Assembly: GCF_006547045.1 (NCBI RefSeq)
Contig: NZ_CP041242.1
Span: forward strand, 2,862,001 to 2,926,000
From: Lysobacter alkalisoli
GTDB lineage: Bacteria; Pseudomonadota; Gammaproteobacteria; Xanthomonadales; Xanthomonadaceae
Direction: 5' to 3'
DNA length: 64,000 nucleotides
The notes under the pieces: generated by a model
What the model was told of the DNA's origin: nothing
What the model saw: the letters and a program-made list of their open reading frames with translations, nothing else
Database searches by the model: none
Shown: piece by piece, positions 54,462-61,854 of the stretch
Numbering within the stretch: the first letter of the stretch is position 1
How the letters are laid out: every line of letters begins with the position of its first letter
Made by a program: the position numbers and the translations under genes

Positions 54462-54725
54462 ATGCGCACCGACCGTGACATCCGCGATTCCGAACTCGAG
54501 CGCCAGTACATCGCCGGGCTCGCCACCCTGCCCGTGCCGATGACGCCGGCCTGCACACGCGCCCTGACGCGCACCAGCGCACGCGAGCACATCTACGCCG
54601 AGGCGCACCGCAAGTCCGGCGCAGGCAAGGGCCAGACCCCGCGCAGCCCGCGCCGGTGCCGGCTCACCCGCATGGCGCTGCGTGCCGAGGCCAACGCCGC
54701 CGATCTGCGGCGGGAGGTGCGCTGA
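54462..54725 (+). CDS. small basic phage early protein
   Basis: An 87-residue protein starting at ATG 54462 with AGGAG upstream. It has a charged start (MRTDRDIRDSELERQYIAGL) and a basic middle (GKGQTPRSPRRCRLTR). Not recognised. It is coupled to the next gene by TGATG. Confidence 0.55.
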   Translation: MRTDRDIRDSELERQYIAGLATLPVPMTPACTRALTRTSAREHIYAEAHRKSGAGKGQTPRSPRRCRLTRMALRAEANAADLRREVR

Positions 54726-54931
54726 TGGGCACCGCATCCGCCACCGTGATCCCGCTGCGGCCGTTCGAGAACGCCCGGCGCCAGGCCGAGCGCATGGCGA
54801 CGCCGCCGTCCACCCGCAACGTCGTGCGCGCCGTGCTGTACGAACTGCACGCCGGCCGCGACGGCCGCGAGGTCGCCCGCCAGCTGCAGCACGCGCGCAT
54901 GGCGGCATCGCCGCAAGGCGGTGCTGCATGA
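54725..54931 (+). CDS. small phage early protein
   Basis: A 68-residue protein (MGTASATVIPLRPFENARRQ) with a C-terminal helix (DGREVARQLQHARM). No family recognised; start and stop both overlap neighbours. Confidence 0.55.
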   Translation: MGTASATVIPLRPFENARRQAERMATPPSTRNVVRAVLYELHAGRDGREVARQLQHARMAASPQGGAA

Positions 54932-55356
54932 GCGCTGTGTTGGAAACACTCCACGAGATGCGCCGGCAACTTCCGCTGGGATCGCAAGACCCGATCACGT
55001 TCTTGCGCAAGGCCAACCCACTTGCCGAGCGTGCAGACTCCGCCATCGCCACGGTGGCCGACCTGATCGCGTTCAATCAGAAGGCCGGCCCCATTGCCTC
55101 GGCCATCGTGGGTGCCCGCACGCAAGCTGAGGAGATCGCCGCATGCAAGGCGATGGCCAAGCTCTACAACGATGACCTGGATGCCGCCCTCGCGGGCGGT
55201 GAAGGCGGTGCCGCACCCAAGCTTTCCGCGTTTGCCCGCGCCTTCGTAGAGAACATCGACGAGTGGGACGGTGAGCCCGCCCCTGGCACGCGCTGGCACA
55301 AGGAATACGCCGCAGCCAAGGCGTTGATCGCGCAGAACGAAGGCGGTGCCGCATGA
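54928..55356 (+). CDS. phage early protein, unknown
   Basis: A 142-residue protein starting at ATGA overlap (54928). It is mostly helical (LIAFNQKAGPIASAIVGART, then KAMAKLYNDDLDAALAGG), with a C-terminal acidic region (FVENIDEWDGEPAPGTRWHK). No known motif seen. Confidence 0.6.
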   Translation: MSAVLETLHEMRRQLPLGSQDPITFLRKANPLAERADSAIATVADLIAFNQKAGPIASAIVGARTQAEEIAACKAMAKLYNDDLDAALAGGEGGAAPKLSAFARAFVENIDEWDGEPAPGTRWHKEYAAAKALIAQNEGGAA

Positions 55357-55541
55357 CCGCCGCCGAAGTCCACCTGTCGCGCTGGCGCGCCCACAGCGAC
55401 CGCGAGCAGCTCGCCCCGCTGTCCGAACCCGTCCCCACGCAGGTCACTCGCAACCAGGCCGACATTGAGGCGCAAAAGCAACGCCTTCGCGATGCCACGC
55501 CGGTGCGGGCGTACCTACCGACCCACGCACAGGAGCTGTGA
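55353..55541 (+). CDS. small phage early protein
   Basis: A 62-residue helical protein (MTAAEVHLSRWRAHSDREQL, then NQADIEAQKQRLRDATPV), coupled by ATGA. Function unknown. Confidence 0.5.
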   Translation: MTAAEVHLSRWRAHSDREQLAPLSEPVPTQVTRNQADIEAQKQRLRDATPVRAYLPTHAQEL

Positions 55542-55544
55542 CAG

Positions 55545-55760
55545 ATGATCTGGATCCTGCTCGCCGTCTACGCCGCGCTATGCCTTGGCTTTGCCTTCGG
55601 CATGCTCACCGCCGCCTTCTTCCGCGACCACAACGATTCGGCGTGGGATGGAGCCGGACCACCGCCGCAGGAACAACGGCCAACCCAGCGCGCCGGCTAC
55701 AACGCCCTGCCGACGTACCCGCGCCCGGCACCGCCCCCTTCGCCGCCACGGAGGCTCTGA
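55545..55760 (+). CDS. small membrane protein
   Basis: A 71-residue protein with one N-terminal transmembrane helix (MIWILLAVYAALCLGFAFGM) and a Pro-rich cytoplasmic tail (PRPAPPPSPPRRL). Unknown; possibly an early membrane or exclusion protein. Confidence 0.55.
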   Translation: MIWILLAVYAALCLGFAFGMLTAAFFRDHNDSAWDGAGPPPQEQRPTQRAGYNALPTYPRPAPPPSPPRRL

Positions 55761-55762
55761 CC

Positions 55763-56047
55763 ATGATTCAGTACAGCCGCCCGCTGCCGGCGGGCATCAC
55801 TCCGTGCGACCCGAACCACCATCCACAGTGGGTCGAAACCCGTGGCGCGCCACGCAGCCACCCGGTGGCCAGGCCGTGCCCACCGCACCACCACATCGAG
55901 TGCCACCGCTGCGGCATCGCCACCGTGCCCAGCCCCAGCCGCGCCATCACCGAGGCCCGCTGGCACGACCCCAGCGCGCACATCCCCATCCACGACCTTG
56001 CACGTGTCCGCGAGCAGATCGCCGCGGCCGTGGCCAACGCTGCCTGA
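55763..56047 (+). CDS. small His/Cys-rich phage protein
   Basis: A 94-residue protein starting at ATG 55763. The cluster CPPHHHIECHRCGI and an earlier CDPNHH suggest a small zinc-binding fold. It is followed by a helix (IHDLARVREQIAAAVANAA). Unknown function. Confidence 0.5.
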   Translation: MIQYSRPLPAGITPCDPNHHPQWVETRGAPRSHPVARPCPPHHHIECHRCGIATVPSPSRAITEARWHDPSAHIPIHDLARVREQIAAAVANAA

Positions 56048-56057
56048 CGGAGTCGCC

Positions 56058-56366
56058 ATGCACGCACAGCGCACCACCACCCCGCTCGAGCGCCGCGCCC
56101 TGATCGCCGCGCTGTCATCGCCCACCCACAGTCTGCAACGCACCCGTGCCGGCTACGTCCCCGCCGGCCTCGGCGCCAACACCCGAACCAGCCGCACCCT
56201 GCAGGTCGAGACATTCACCTATCGGCTGGTCAGCCGGCTGGAACGCGGCTACCTGGTCAACTTCGACGACGCCGGCCTGCCCTCGCGCGCCACGTTGACC
56301 GAGCAGGGCCTGCAACTGGCCCGCACGCTGGCCGCTGCGGATGCGGCGAAGGCGGGTGTGGCGTGA
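56058..56366 (+). CDS. phage early protein, unknown
   Basis: A 102-residue protein starting at ATG 56058 with an upstream GGAG. Its winged-helix-like layout (RRALIAALSSPTHSLQRTRA, then VETFTYRLVSRLERGYLVNF and TEQGLQLARTL) suggests DNA binding, but no family is recognised. Confidence 0.55.
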   Translation: MHAQRTTTPLERRALIAALSSPTHSLQRTRAGYVPAGLGANTRTSRTLQVETFTYRLVSRLERGYLVNFDDAGLPSRATLTEQGLQLARTLAAADAAKAGVA

Positions 56367-56902
56367 TCACAGAGGCCATAACCGCTGTCATCCGCTGGGC
56401 ACGCCGCCGCGGCCCCGACTTCGTCGTGGGTGGCGCAGAAGACCCGTACCTGCTGCGGTGGTACCTGATCCCGCGCAACCCGCTGTTCAACATCTATCTG
56501 CATTGCTTCCTGCGCGATGACGACGACCGTGCCCTGCACGACCATCCGTGGTTCTGGTGCAGCGTCTTGCTGCGCGGCACCTACGTCGAGCACACCATCG
56601 CTGCCGGAGGCATTCACAGCCGGCGCAAACGGCGCGCCCCCAGCATCAAGGTCAGCAGCCCATGGCGGGCGCATCGCATTGAGCTCGAAAGGGCACCTGC
56701 ATACCGGATGGCGGTGGGCTCGGTAGGCCCAAGCCTGCCTGCGTGGACGCTCTTCATCACCGGCCCACGAATCCGAAGCTGGGGCTTTCACTGCCCCGAA
56801 CAGGGCTGGGTCCACTGGCGTAAGTTCACCGACCCCAATGACACCGGCCGCACCGGCCCGGGCTGTGGCGATGCAACGGGTGCGCAGGCGGGTGGCGCAT
56901 GA
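56363..56902 (+). CDS. cupin-like phage protein
   Basis: A 179-residue protein. The segments NIYLHCFLRDDDDRALHDHP, WFWCSVLLRGTYVEH, SSPWRAHRIELER and TLFITGPRIRSWGFHCPEQG (then WVHWRKF) match a phage cupin-like family with a conserved HDHP metal-binding motif. It may be a small-molecule-binding or modifying enzyme; its role in phages is not established. Confidence 0.72.
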   Translation: MITEAITAVIRWARRRGPDFVVGGAEDPYLLRWYLIPRNPLFNIYLHCFLRDDDDRALHDHPWFWCSVLLRGTYVEHTIAAGGIHSRRKRRAPSIKVSSPWRAHRIELERAPAYRMAVGSVGPSLPAWTLFITGPRIRSWGFHCPEQGWVHWRKFTDPNDTGRTGPGCGDATGAQAGGA

Positions 56903-57489
56903 CCAAGCCCCGCACCCAAGGCCGTGCCGACGCCGTCCGCGACTACCTGCGCGCCCATCCGCGCGGCGCCACCTTCCGCGAACTGCTCGACGCCATAGAG
57001 CCCGGCGCCAAGGCCAACAACATGGCCGCCTACCTGGCCAACGCGGTCAAGCGCGGCAAGCTGGACAAGCGCGGGCTGCGCTTCGCTGCCAACGCCCGCA
57101 CCTTCACCGATGGCCGCAGCGACCCGCAGACAGCACCCGCCAAGCAGCGCAAGGCCAAGCCCGCGCAGGGCACGCAGCACGCCGGGTGCGCCGCAGAAAT
57201 CGCCAGGGTGAAAAAAGCACGCACGCCCAAGCCCCAGCCGACGCCCGAGGCATCGGTGCCCATCGCGCGCGCCTTCCGGACCAGCCTGGCAATCCACGTG
57301 CCCGGCATCGAGGCCCGCCGCCCGGCACGTGAAGCAATCGCCGCCGACGTGGCCGCCTTCATCGCTGCAGGCGGTGTGATCCAACGCTTCGCCCCCGGCG
57401 AAACCGCCGAATCCGTGCGCGAGAAGGAAGCCCGCCTCGCGAACGAGTACGGCCGCACCCGCAACCTCCGCGCCAGGCGCGCCGCTTGA
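56899..57489 (+). CDS. phage protein with winged-helix-like N-terminus
   Basis: A 196-residue basic protein. The N-terminal 65 residues (ADAVRDYLRAHPRGATFREL, then MAAYLANAVKRGKLDKRGLR) look like a DNA-binding winged helix. A Lys/Pro-rich linker and a helical C-terminus follow (ADVAAFIAAGGVIQRFAPGE). Possibly a regulator; unrecognised. Confidence 0.6.
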   Translation: MTKPRTQGRADAVRDYLRAHPRGATFRELLDAIEPGAKANNMAAYLANAVKRGKLDKRGLRFAANARTFTDGRSDPQTAPAKQRKAKPAQGTQHAGCAAEIARVKKARTPKPQPTPEASVPIARAFRTSLAIHVPGIEARRPAREAIAADVAAFIAAGGVIQRFAPGETAESVREKEARLANEYGRTRNLRARRAA

Positions 57490-57499
57490 GGACCCCCGC

Positions 57500-57742
57500 A
57501 TGTATGACCACGACACACCCATGAGCGGCCCCGACCAGCTCGACGCCCTCGCCGACCAGACCGAAGGCCAGGGCCTGCAGGTCACCGCCGAAGCACTGCG
57601 CGGCATGGCCCGCCAGTGGCGCCGCGACCGGCACGCGCTGGAGAACGCCGAAGCGGAGCTGGTCACCGTCAACCGCGAGGCGACCGCCTTTGTCCGGCGC
57701 GGCAAAGAGCTGCTCGCCCAGATCACCCACTCCAACAGCTGA
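57500..57742 (+). CDS. small helical phage protein
   Basis: An 80-residue protein with coiled-coil tendency (RDRHALENAEAELVTVNREA). No known domain; it belongs to the rightward operon. Confidence 0.5.
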   Translation: MYDHDTPMSGPDQLDALADQTEGQGLQVTAEALRGMARQWRRDRHALENAEAELVTVNREATAFVRRGKELLAQITHSNS

Positions 57743-57749
57743 GGCTCCC

Positions 57750-58148
57750 ATGGAAGAACTGAAACTTCTCATTGGTCTGGTCAAAGACCTGCCCGCCATG
57801 GCCATCTGGGTCCTGGTGCTCTTCTTCGCCTACAAGGTCTGCATCATCGGCAGCATCTACGGCGTCATCCGCTTCTGCGTCGACCGCCTGCACAACTGGC
57901 TGGTCACCCCCAAGCACGAGCTGATCAAGGTCGACGTCGAAGGACACCTGCGCGGCGTGTGCATCACCACCGACGGTTCCCACGAAGCCCTGTACGCACA
58001 GCTGGACCGCATCCGCGGCAAGGGCACTCGCATCGACTCCAAATACATCCATGGCTGCAGTGTGGAATGGCTCCGCAAGGCTATCGACGCCCAGGAAGCC
58101 GCCGACCGCGTGGCCGCCACCACCGAACCCCGCCGCGCCGCGGCCTGA
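57750..58148 (+). CDS. membrane-anchored phage protein
   Basis: A 132-residue protein starting at ATG 57750. One long transmembrane segment (MAIWVLVLFFAYKVCIIGSI) precedes a soluble C-terminal domain (IKVDVEGHLRGVCITTDGSH, then LDRIRGKGTRIDSKYIHGCS). Function unknown. Directly upstream of DGR target 2. Confidence 0.6.
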   Translation: MEELKLLIGLVKDLPAMAIWVLVLFFAYKVCIIGSIYGVIRFCVDRLHNWLVTPKHELIKVDVEGHLRGVCITTDGSHEALYAQLDRIRGKGTRIDSKYIHGCSVEWLRKAIDAQEAADRVAATTEPRRAAA

Positions 58149-58165
58149 CATAGGACACCCGCCCC

Positions 58166-58789
58166 ATGACCCAAATCACCATCGAAGTCGGCGACGTGCG
58201 TATCACCGTCCCGGAGCAGACCACGGCCATCACCGTCGAGTCCGCCATCCGTTCGGCAGTTGCCTCCACTCGCCCGACATTCTTCCGCGCCGCTAACGCA
58301 CAGGTGCTTGCTGACAACATGGCCGCTGGCCTCAGCTTCACCAAGGTCAGCGACCGTGGTGTCTACCTCATCCCGGCAGATGCGGCGAACGTAGATCACG
58401 TCGCCGTCATCGACCACACCACCGGGCTGATGTGGGCCGTCGAATCGCTCGGCGACGAGGACAACCCCGACGACGGGTTCGCCCACGACCACGCCGTGCA
58501 ACGGTGCAAGGACCTGCGCCTGCTCGGCTTCGACGACTGGTACCTACCCTCGCGCGCAGAGCTGATCACCCTGATCGACGACACCCGTCATGACCCCGCG
58601 ATCGACACCGATGCCTTCCCGCGCGTGAAGCCGCGCTGGCACTGGACCAACACACCCGCCAAGTGGTCGGAGAAGCCTGAGGGTTCGTTCTCGGCCGCGT
58701 GGGACGTCAATTTCTTCCTCGGCGGCGTCGGCAACGACCACCGCAGCGGCAGCGGGTTCGCGTTGGCGTGCCGGCGTGCCGGTCAGTAG
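58166..58789 (+). CDS. DGR variable protein 2 (DUF1566-like)
   Basis: A 207-residue protein. It has a unique N-terminal beta domain of about 75 residues (MTQITIEVGDVRITVPEQTT). A DUF1566-like lectin domain follows (VIDHTTGLMWAVESLG, DDWYLPSRAELITLIDDTRH, AIDTDAFPRV, WHWTNTPAKWSEK) and ends in VR2 (GSFSAAWDVNFFLGGVGND, then GFALACRRAGQ). No secretion signal or fibre element. The N-terminal domain may be an oligomerisation or attachment module (inference). It is immediately followed by a second target gene and the DGR machinery. Confidence 0.88.
   Translation: MTQITIEVGDVRITVPEQTTAITVESAIRSAVASTRPTFFRAANAQVLADNMAAGLSFTKVSDRGVYLIPADAANVDHVAVIDHTTGLMWAVESLGDEDNPDDGFAHDHAVQRCKDLRLLGFDDWYLPSRAELITLIDDTRHDPAIDTDAFPRVKPRWHWTNTPAKWSEKPEGSFSAAWDVNFFLGGVGNDHRSGSGFALACRRAGQ
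58682..58783 (+). repeat. DGR variable repeat VR2
   Basis: A gap-free 102-base alignment to the template has 14 differences, all at template adenines. One adenine pair (AAT codon 2) and the AAC at codon 7 remain unchanged. The 3' end is identical to VR1 including CAGTAGTTGGCC. Confidence 0.93.
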
Positions 58790-58825
58790 TTGGCCCTTTT
58801 GCCCATCCCACAGGACACCAAGAAC

Positions 58826-59290
58826 ATGACCCAACCCAAGATGATCAAGATTGCCGCCGACGGCGCGCAGCTCCCCGACGACGCCACCGAGTGGGTGGCC
58901 GTCTTCCTGCCCGAGCACGACATCACCTTCACCAAGACCAGCGTTGTCGACAGCGACGTGCCGCACGAACAGTGCGAAGCCGCGTGCAAGGCGCTCACGC
59001 TGGCCGGCCACAGCGACTGGGACCTGCCGACGATCGACGAGCTGCAGCTCCTGGTGGACCGCACCCGGTACAGCCCTGCGGCTTACGTCGACTACTTCCA
59101 GATCGAGAGCGACTGGTACTGGAGCAAGACCCCGGCGAAGTGGTCGGAGAAGGCTGAGGGTTCGTTCTCGGCCGCGTGGTTCGTCCTTTTCAGCCTCGGC
59201 TACGTCAGCAGCGGCCTCCGCGGCAACGGCGGGTTCGCGTTGGCGTGCCGGCGTGCCGGCGTGCCGGTCAGTAGTTTGATTTTGGCCTAG
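58826..59290 (+). CDS. DGR variable protein 3 (DUF1566-like), extended C-terminus
   Basis: A 154-residue protein; I use ATG 58826 (MTQPKMIKIAADGAQLPDDA), though 58790 is also in frame. The DUF1566-like features are ECEAACKALTLAGHSDWDLP-type spacing (here HEQCEAACKALTLAG, then DWDLPTIDELQLLVD) and WYWSKTPAKWSEK. VR3 follows (GSFSAAWFVLFSLGYVSSG). A third copy of the 8-base unit CGTGCCGG after the VR shifts the frame, so the protein ends in GVPVSSLILA instead of Gly-Gln. It lies 6 bp before the Avd-like gene. Confidence 0.85.
   Translation: MTQPKMIKIAADGAQLPDDATEWVAVFLPEHDITFTKTSVVDSDVPHEQCEAACKALTLAGHSDWDLPTIDELQLLVDRTRYSPAAYVDYFQIESDWYWSKTPAKWSEKAEGSFSAAWFVLFSLGYVSSGLRGNGGFALACRRAGVPVSSLILA
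59159..59260 (+). repeat. DGR variable repeat VR3
   Basis: A gap-free alignment over about 102 bases shows 17 changes at template adenines; the last base (T to C) lies at the start of the 8-base expansion and is not counted. It is the most diverged of the three repeats. Homology to the template extends a few bases further 5' (GGCTGAG) than in VR1. Confidence 0.9.
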
Positions 59291-59296
59291 CGTCCG

Positions 59297-59740
59297 ATGA
59301 CCTCCCGCTTCCAGCCCCCGCCCATCATCAAGGCCTGCGAACGCCTGCTCGTGGACATCGAGCAGGCGGTGGGCAACTTTCACCGCAAGTACCGCTACCA
59401 CATCGGTCTGGAGTTGCGCCGGCAGGCGATGACGATCTACACCACCGCCAACCGCGCGTGGCGTGATACGCCGCACCAGCGGCGGTGGGTTGAGGCGCTG
59501 GTGTGGGAGGTCGACGCCCTTAAACAGCACATGCAGGTCGCAAAGCTGTTGCGCGCCTTCACCAGCTTCCGCCAGTTCGAACACCTTGCACGCCAGGCCG
59601 AGGGCCTGGGCGCACAGGTGGGCGGCTGGCGCAAGAGCTTCACACACCCCCATGCCCAGAATGCACAAGCCCGCCCGGGTGTCGTGCAGCGTGGCCAGAA
59701 ACTGAGTACCCGTGCCGCCTCCATGGGGGCCAACCGATGA
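59297..59740 (+). CDS. avd: DGR accessory variability protein (Avd-like, four-helix bundle)
   Basis: A 147-residue all-helical basic protein. The pattern ACERLLVDIEQAVGNFHRKY, then IGLELRRQAMTIYTTANRAW, LVWEVDALKQHMQVAKLLRA, and FEHLARQAEGLGAQVGGWRK matches the Avd/four-helix-bundle accessory proteins of DGRs; the final GAQVGGW motif is typical. Avd forms a pentameric barrel that binds the reverse transcriptase and template RNA. Its stop overlaps the reverse-transcriptase ATG (ATGA), so the two are made together. The family length is about 125 residues; the extra 20 at the C-terminus are polar. Confidence 0.88.
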   Translation: MTSRFQPPPIIKACERLLVDIEQAVGNFHRKYRYHIGLELRRQAMTIYTTANRAWRDTPHQRRWVEALVWEVDALKQHMQVAKLLRAFTSFRQFEHLARQAEGLGAQVGGWRKSFTHPHAQNAQARPGVVQRGQKLSTRAASMGANR

Positions 59741-61083
59741 CGAAGCCCCGCTACCACCACGGATGCGGTGCCGGGTCGCAAGCGCACGGGGATGCGGCTG
59801 AGGGTTCGTTCTCGGCCGCGTGGAACGTCAATTTCAACAACGGCAACGTCAACAACAACCACCGCAACAACAACGGGTTCGCGTTGGCGTGCCGGCGTGC
59901 CGGTGAGTTTCAGGGGGAACAAGCGGTCGACCTGCAGGCGTTGTACCGCGCATGGCGGCGGGCACGCCGCCAGAAGGTGCCCAGCTTCAACCAGCTCCAC
60001 TTCGAACGCGACTGGATGTGCGGCCTGCTGCAGCTGCAGCGCGAGCTGCAGGGCGGCACCTGGTCACCGCGCCCGTCCACGTGCTTCATCGCCACCCGGC
60101 CCAAGGCGCGCGAAATCCACGCGCCCGACTTCGCCGACCGCGTCGTCCACCACTGGCTGGTGCCGCAGCTCGAGGCGATCCACGAGCCGGCCTTCATCCA
60201 CGACAGCTACGCCAACCGCAAGGGCAAGGGCAGCCACGCCGCCGTGCGCCGCGCCCAGGCCTTCGCCAGACAGGTCCACAGCGGACAGGGCGACGGCTGG
60301 TACCTGCAGTTGGACATCAGCAACTTCTTCAACCGCATCCACCGGCCCACGCTGTGGCGCCTGCTGCGCGAGCGCATGCAACGCGCCGGACTGCCCATGC
60401 CCGTGCAACGTGCCACGCACGCCCTGCTGCGCCACTCGCCGCTGCATGCCGGCGTGCGATACCGCGCCACCGCGGCTGAGCGCGCCCAGGTCCCGGCCCA
60501 CAAGCGGCTTGAGAACGCCCCGCCCGGCCGTGGCTTGCCGATCGGCAACCTGTCGTCGCAGTTCTTCGCCAATGTCTACCTCGACCGCCTCGACCAGTTC
60601 GCCAAGCACATCCTCAAGGCCCAGCGCTACCTGCGCTACGTCGACGACTTCGTGTTTTTACACCGCGATCGAGGCGTGCTGGAGCAGTGGCTGGCGCAGG
60701 TCGAGCGCTTCATCGCCGACGAGCTGCAGCTGAGCCTGAAGCCTGACATCCGCCTGCGTCGGCTGACCGACGGCCTCGACTTCCTCGGCTACATCATCCG
60801 CCCCACCCACACGCTGGCGCGGCGCCGCGTCGTCGCCCATGCCCGCCAGGCCCTGGCCGAATGGGAAGGCACCCACGTCCGCGGCCGCACCCTGCGCGGC
60901 ACCCCCGACGACTTCCGCCAGATCCGCAGCCGCGTGGCCAGCTACACCGGCCACCTGCAACACGCCAGCAGCCACCGCCTGCACACCGCCCTGCGTCGCC
61001 GCTTCCCGTGGATCGACGCAGCTGCCCGCCCGCGCACCTACAGCCATCGGCTCGAAGGGCGCTCCATCACGCATCGCTACTGA
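59737..61083 (+). CDS. DGR reverse transcriptase with the template repeat inside its reading frame
   Basis: A 448-residue frame from ATG 59737. Residues about 21-56 are encoded by the template repeat and appear as an Asn-rich stretch. The RT proper starts near residue 64 (LQALYRAWRRARRQKVPSFN). Motifs: REIHAPDFADRVVHHWLVPQ, YLQLDISNFFNRIHR (catalytic Asp), GLPIGNLSSQFFANVYLDRL (the xGxxxSQ form specific to DGR-type RTs), RYLRYVDDFVFLHRD (YVDD) and LKPDIRLRRLTDGLDFLGY. It copies template RNA with errors opposite adenine, and the cDNA replaces VR sequence. No good ATG or SD lies between the template and the RT domain, so the template region seems to be translated as an N-terminal extension. Confidence 0.92.
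   Translation: MTKPRYHHGCGAGSQAHGDAAEGSFSAAWNVNFNNGNVNNNHRNNNGFALACRRAGEFQGEQAVDLQALYRAWRRARRQKVPSFNQLHFERDWMCGLLQLQRELQGGTWSPRPSTCFIATRPKAREIHAPDFADRVVHHWLVPQLEAIHEPAFIHDSYANRKGKGSHAAVRRAQAFARQVHSGQGDGWYLQLDISNFFNRIHRPTLWRLLRERMQRAGLPMPVQRATHALLRHSPLHAGVRYRATAAERAQVPAHKRLENAPPGRGLPIGNLSSQFFANVYLDRLDQFAKHILKAQRYLRYVDDFVFLHRDRGVLEQWLAQVERFIADELQLSLKPDIRLRRLTDGLDFLGYIIRPTHTLARRRVVAHARQALAEWEGTHVRGRTLRGTPDDFRQIRSRVASYTGHLQHASSHRLHTALRRRFPWIDAAARPRTYSHRLEGRSITHRY
59796..59904 (+). repeat. DGR template repeat (TR)
   Basis: The template carries eleven AAY codons and one CAC, i.e. 23 adenines in a 55-base block (59823-59875). The flanks have almost no adenine. All three VRs align to it, with changes only at these adenines. 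The template is followed by GAGTTT where the VRs have CAGTAG, the expected mismatch that separates the target-side homing site from the template. Confidence 0.93.
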
Positions 61084-61090
61084 GGACGCC

Positions 61091-61405
61091 ATGAACACTC
61101 ATGACGAACACGCTCACCTGCGCGCCGCCGCCAAACGCGGCTGCCGCATCCAGATATGGCGCTTGCTGCCGGGCGCGACATCGTCAGCCGACGGGCAGTG
61201 GGACAACGCGGATAGCGTCCCGCAGTTCACCTGCCCGGCGCACCTGTACCGGGTGCATCCGCAAGACAGGGCTTCGCCAATCCCCAGCGGTTACGCATAC
61301 CGGTATCCAGATGGTTCGATCCGTCACACCAACGCCCGGGAGATCAACGGCATGCGCCCGGTTTCAGCGATCCCCTATTTCTACGGTGACGAGGTGCCCT
61401 CATGA
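61091..61405 (+). CDS. phage early protein, unknown
   Basis: A 104-residue protein (MNTHDEHAHLRAAAKRGCRI, then LLPGATSSADGQWDNAD). It has an alpha-beta layout ending in YRYPDGSIRHTNAREINGM. No family recognised. It follows the RT by 7 bp and may be co-transcribed. Confidence 0.6.
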   Translation: MNTHDEHAHLRAAAKRGCRIQIWRLLPGATSSADGQWDNADSVPQFTCPAHLYRVHPQDRASPIPSGYAYRYPDGSIRHTNAREINGMRPVSAIPYFYGDEVPS

Positions 61406-61854
61406 GCCGATCCGGCTACTCCGACGACTGCGACGACAACCTGGACTTCGGCCGCTGGCGCGGCCGCGTCGCCCAAGCCACCCGCGGCAAGCGCGGGCAA
61501 CAACTGTTGCGCGACCTGGCAGCCGCCATGGACGCCATGCCGGAAAAGAAGCTGATCGCCCACAACCTCACCGATGCGAACGGCTGCCATTGCGCCCTCG
61601 GCGCGGTAGCAGCGCGGCGCGGCATTGACACCGCCGCCATCGAGTTTCCCGTCGACCCGTGGGACGTCGAAATCGAGGACACGGAGCGGGTGGCGGAAGC
61701 GCTGGACATCGCCTATCCCCTCGCGTGCGAAGTGATGTTCATCAACGACGAGTCCTACGCCAAATCCGATGAAGAACGCTGGCAGTTCGTCCGCAAGTGG
61801 GTCGCCAGCCAGATCATCGAGCCCACGCCGGGCGAGGACCCCAGCGATGCCTGA
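61402..61854 (+). CDS. phage early protein, unknown
   Basis: A 150-residue acidic protein, coupled by ATGA. The segment NGCHCALGAVAARRGIDTAA, with DESYAKSDEERWQFVRKWVA later, is of a type seen in phage hypothetical proteins. No enzymatic motif is visible. Confidence 0.6.
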   Translation: MSRSGYSDDCDDNLDFGRWRGRVAQATRGKRGQQLLRDLAAAMDAMPEKKLIAHNLTDANGCHCALGAVAARRGIDTAAIEFPVDPWDVEIEDTERVAEALDIAYPLACEVMFINDESYAKSDEERWQFVRKWVASQIIEPTPGEDPSDA

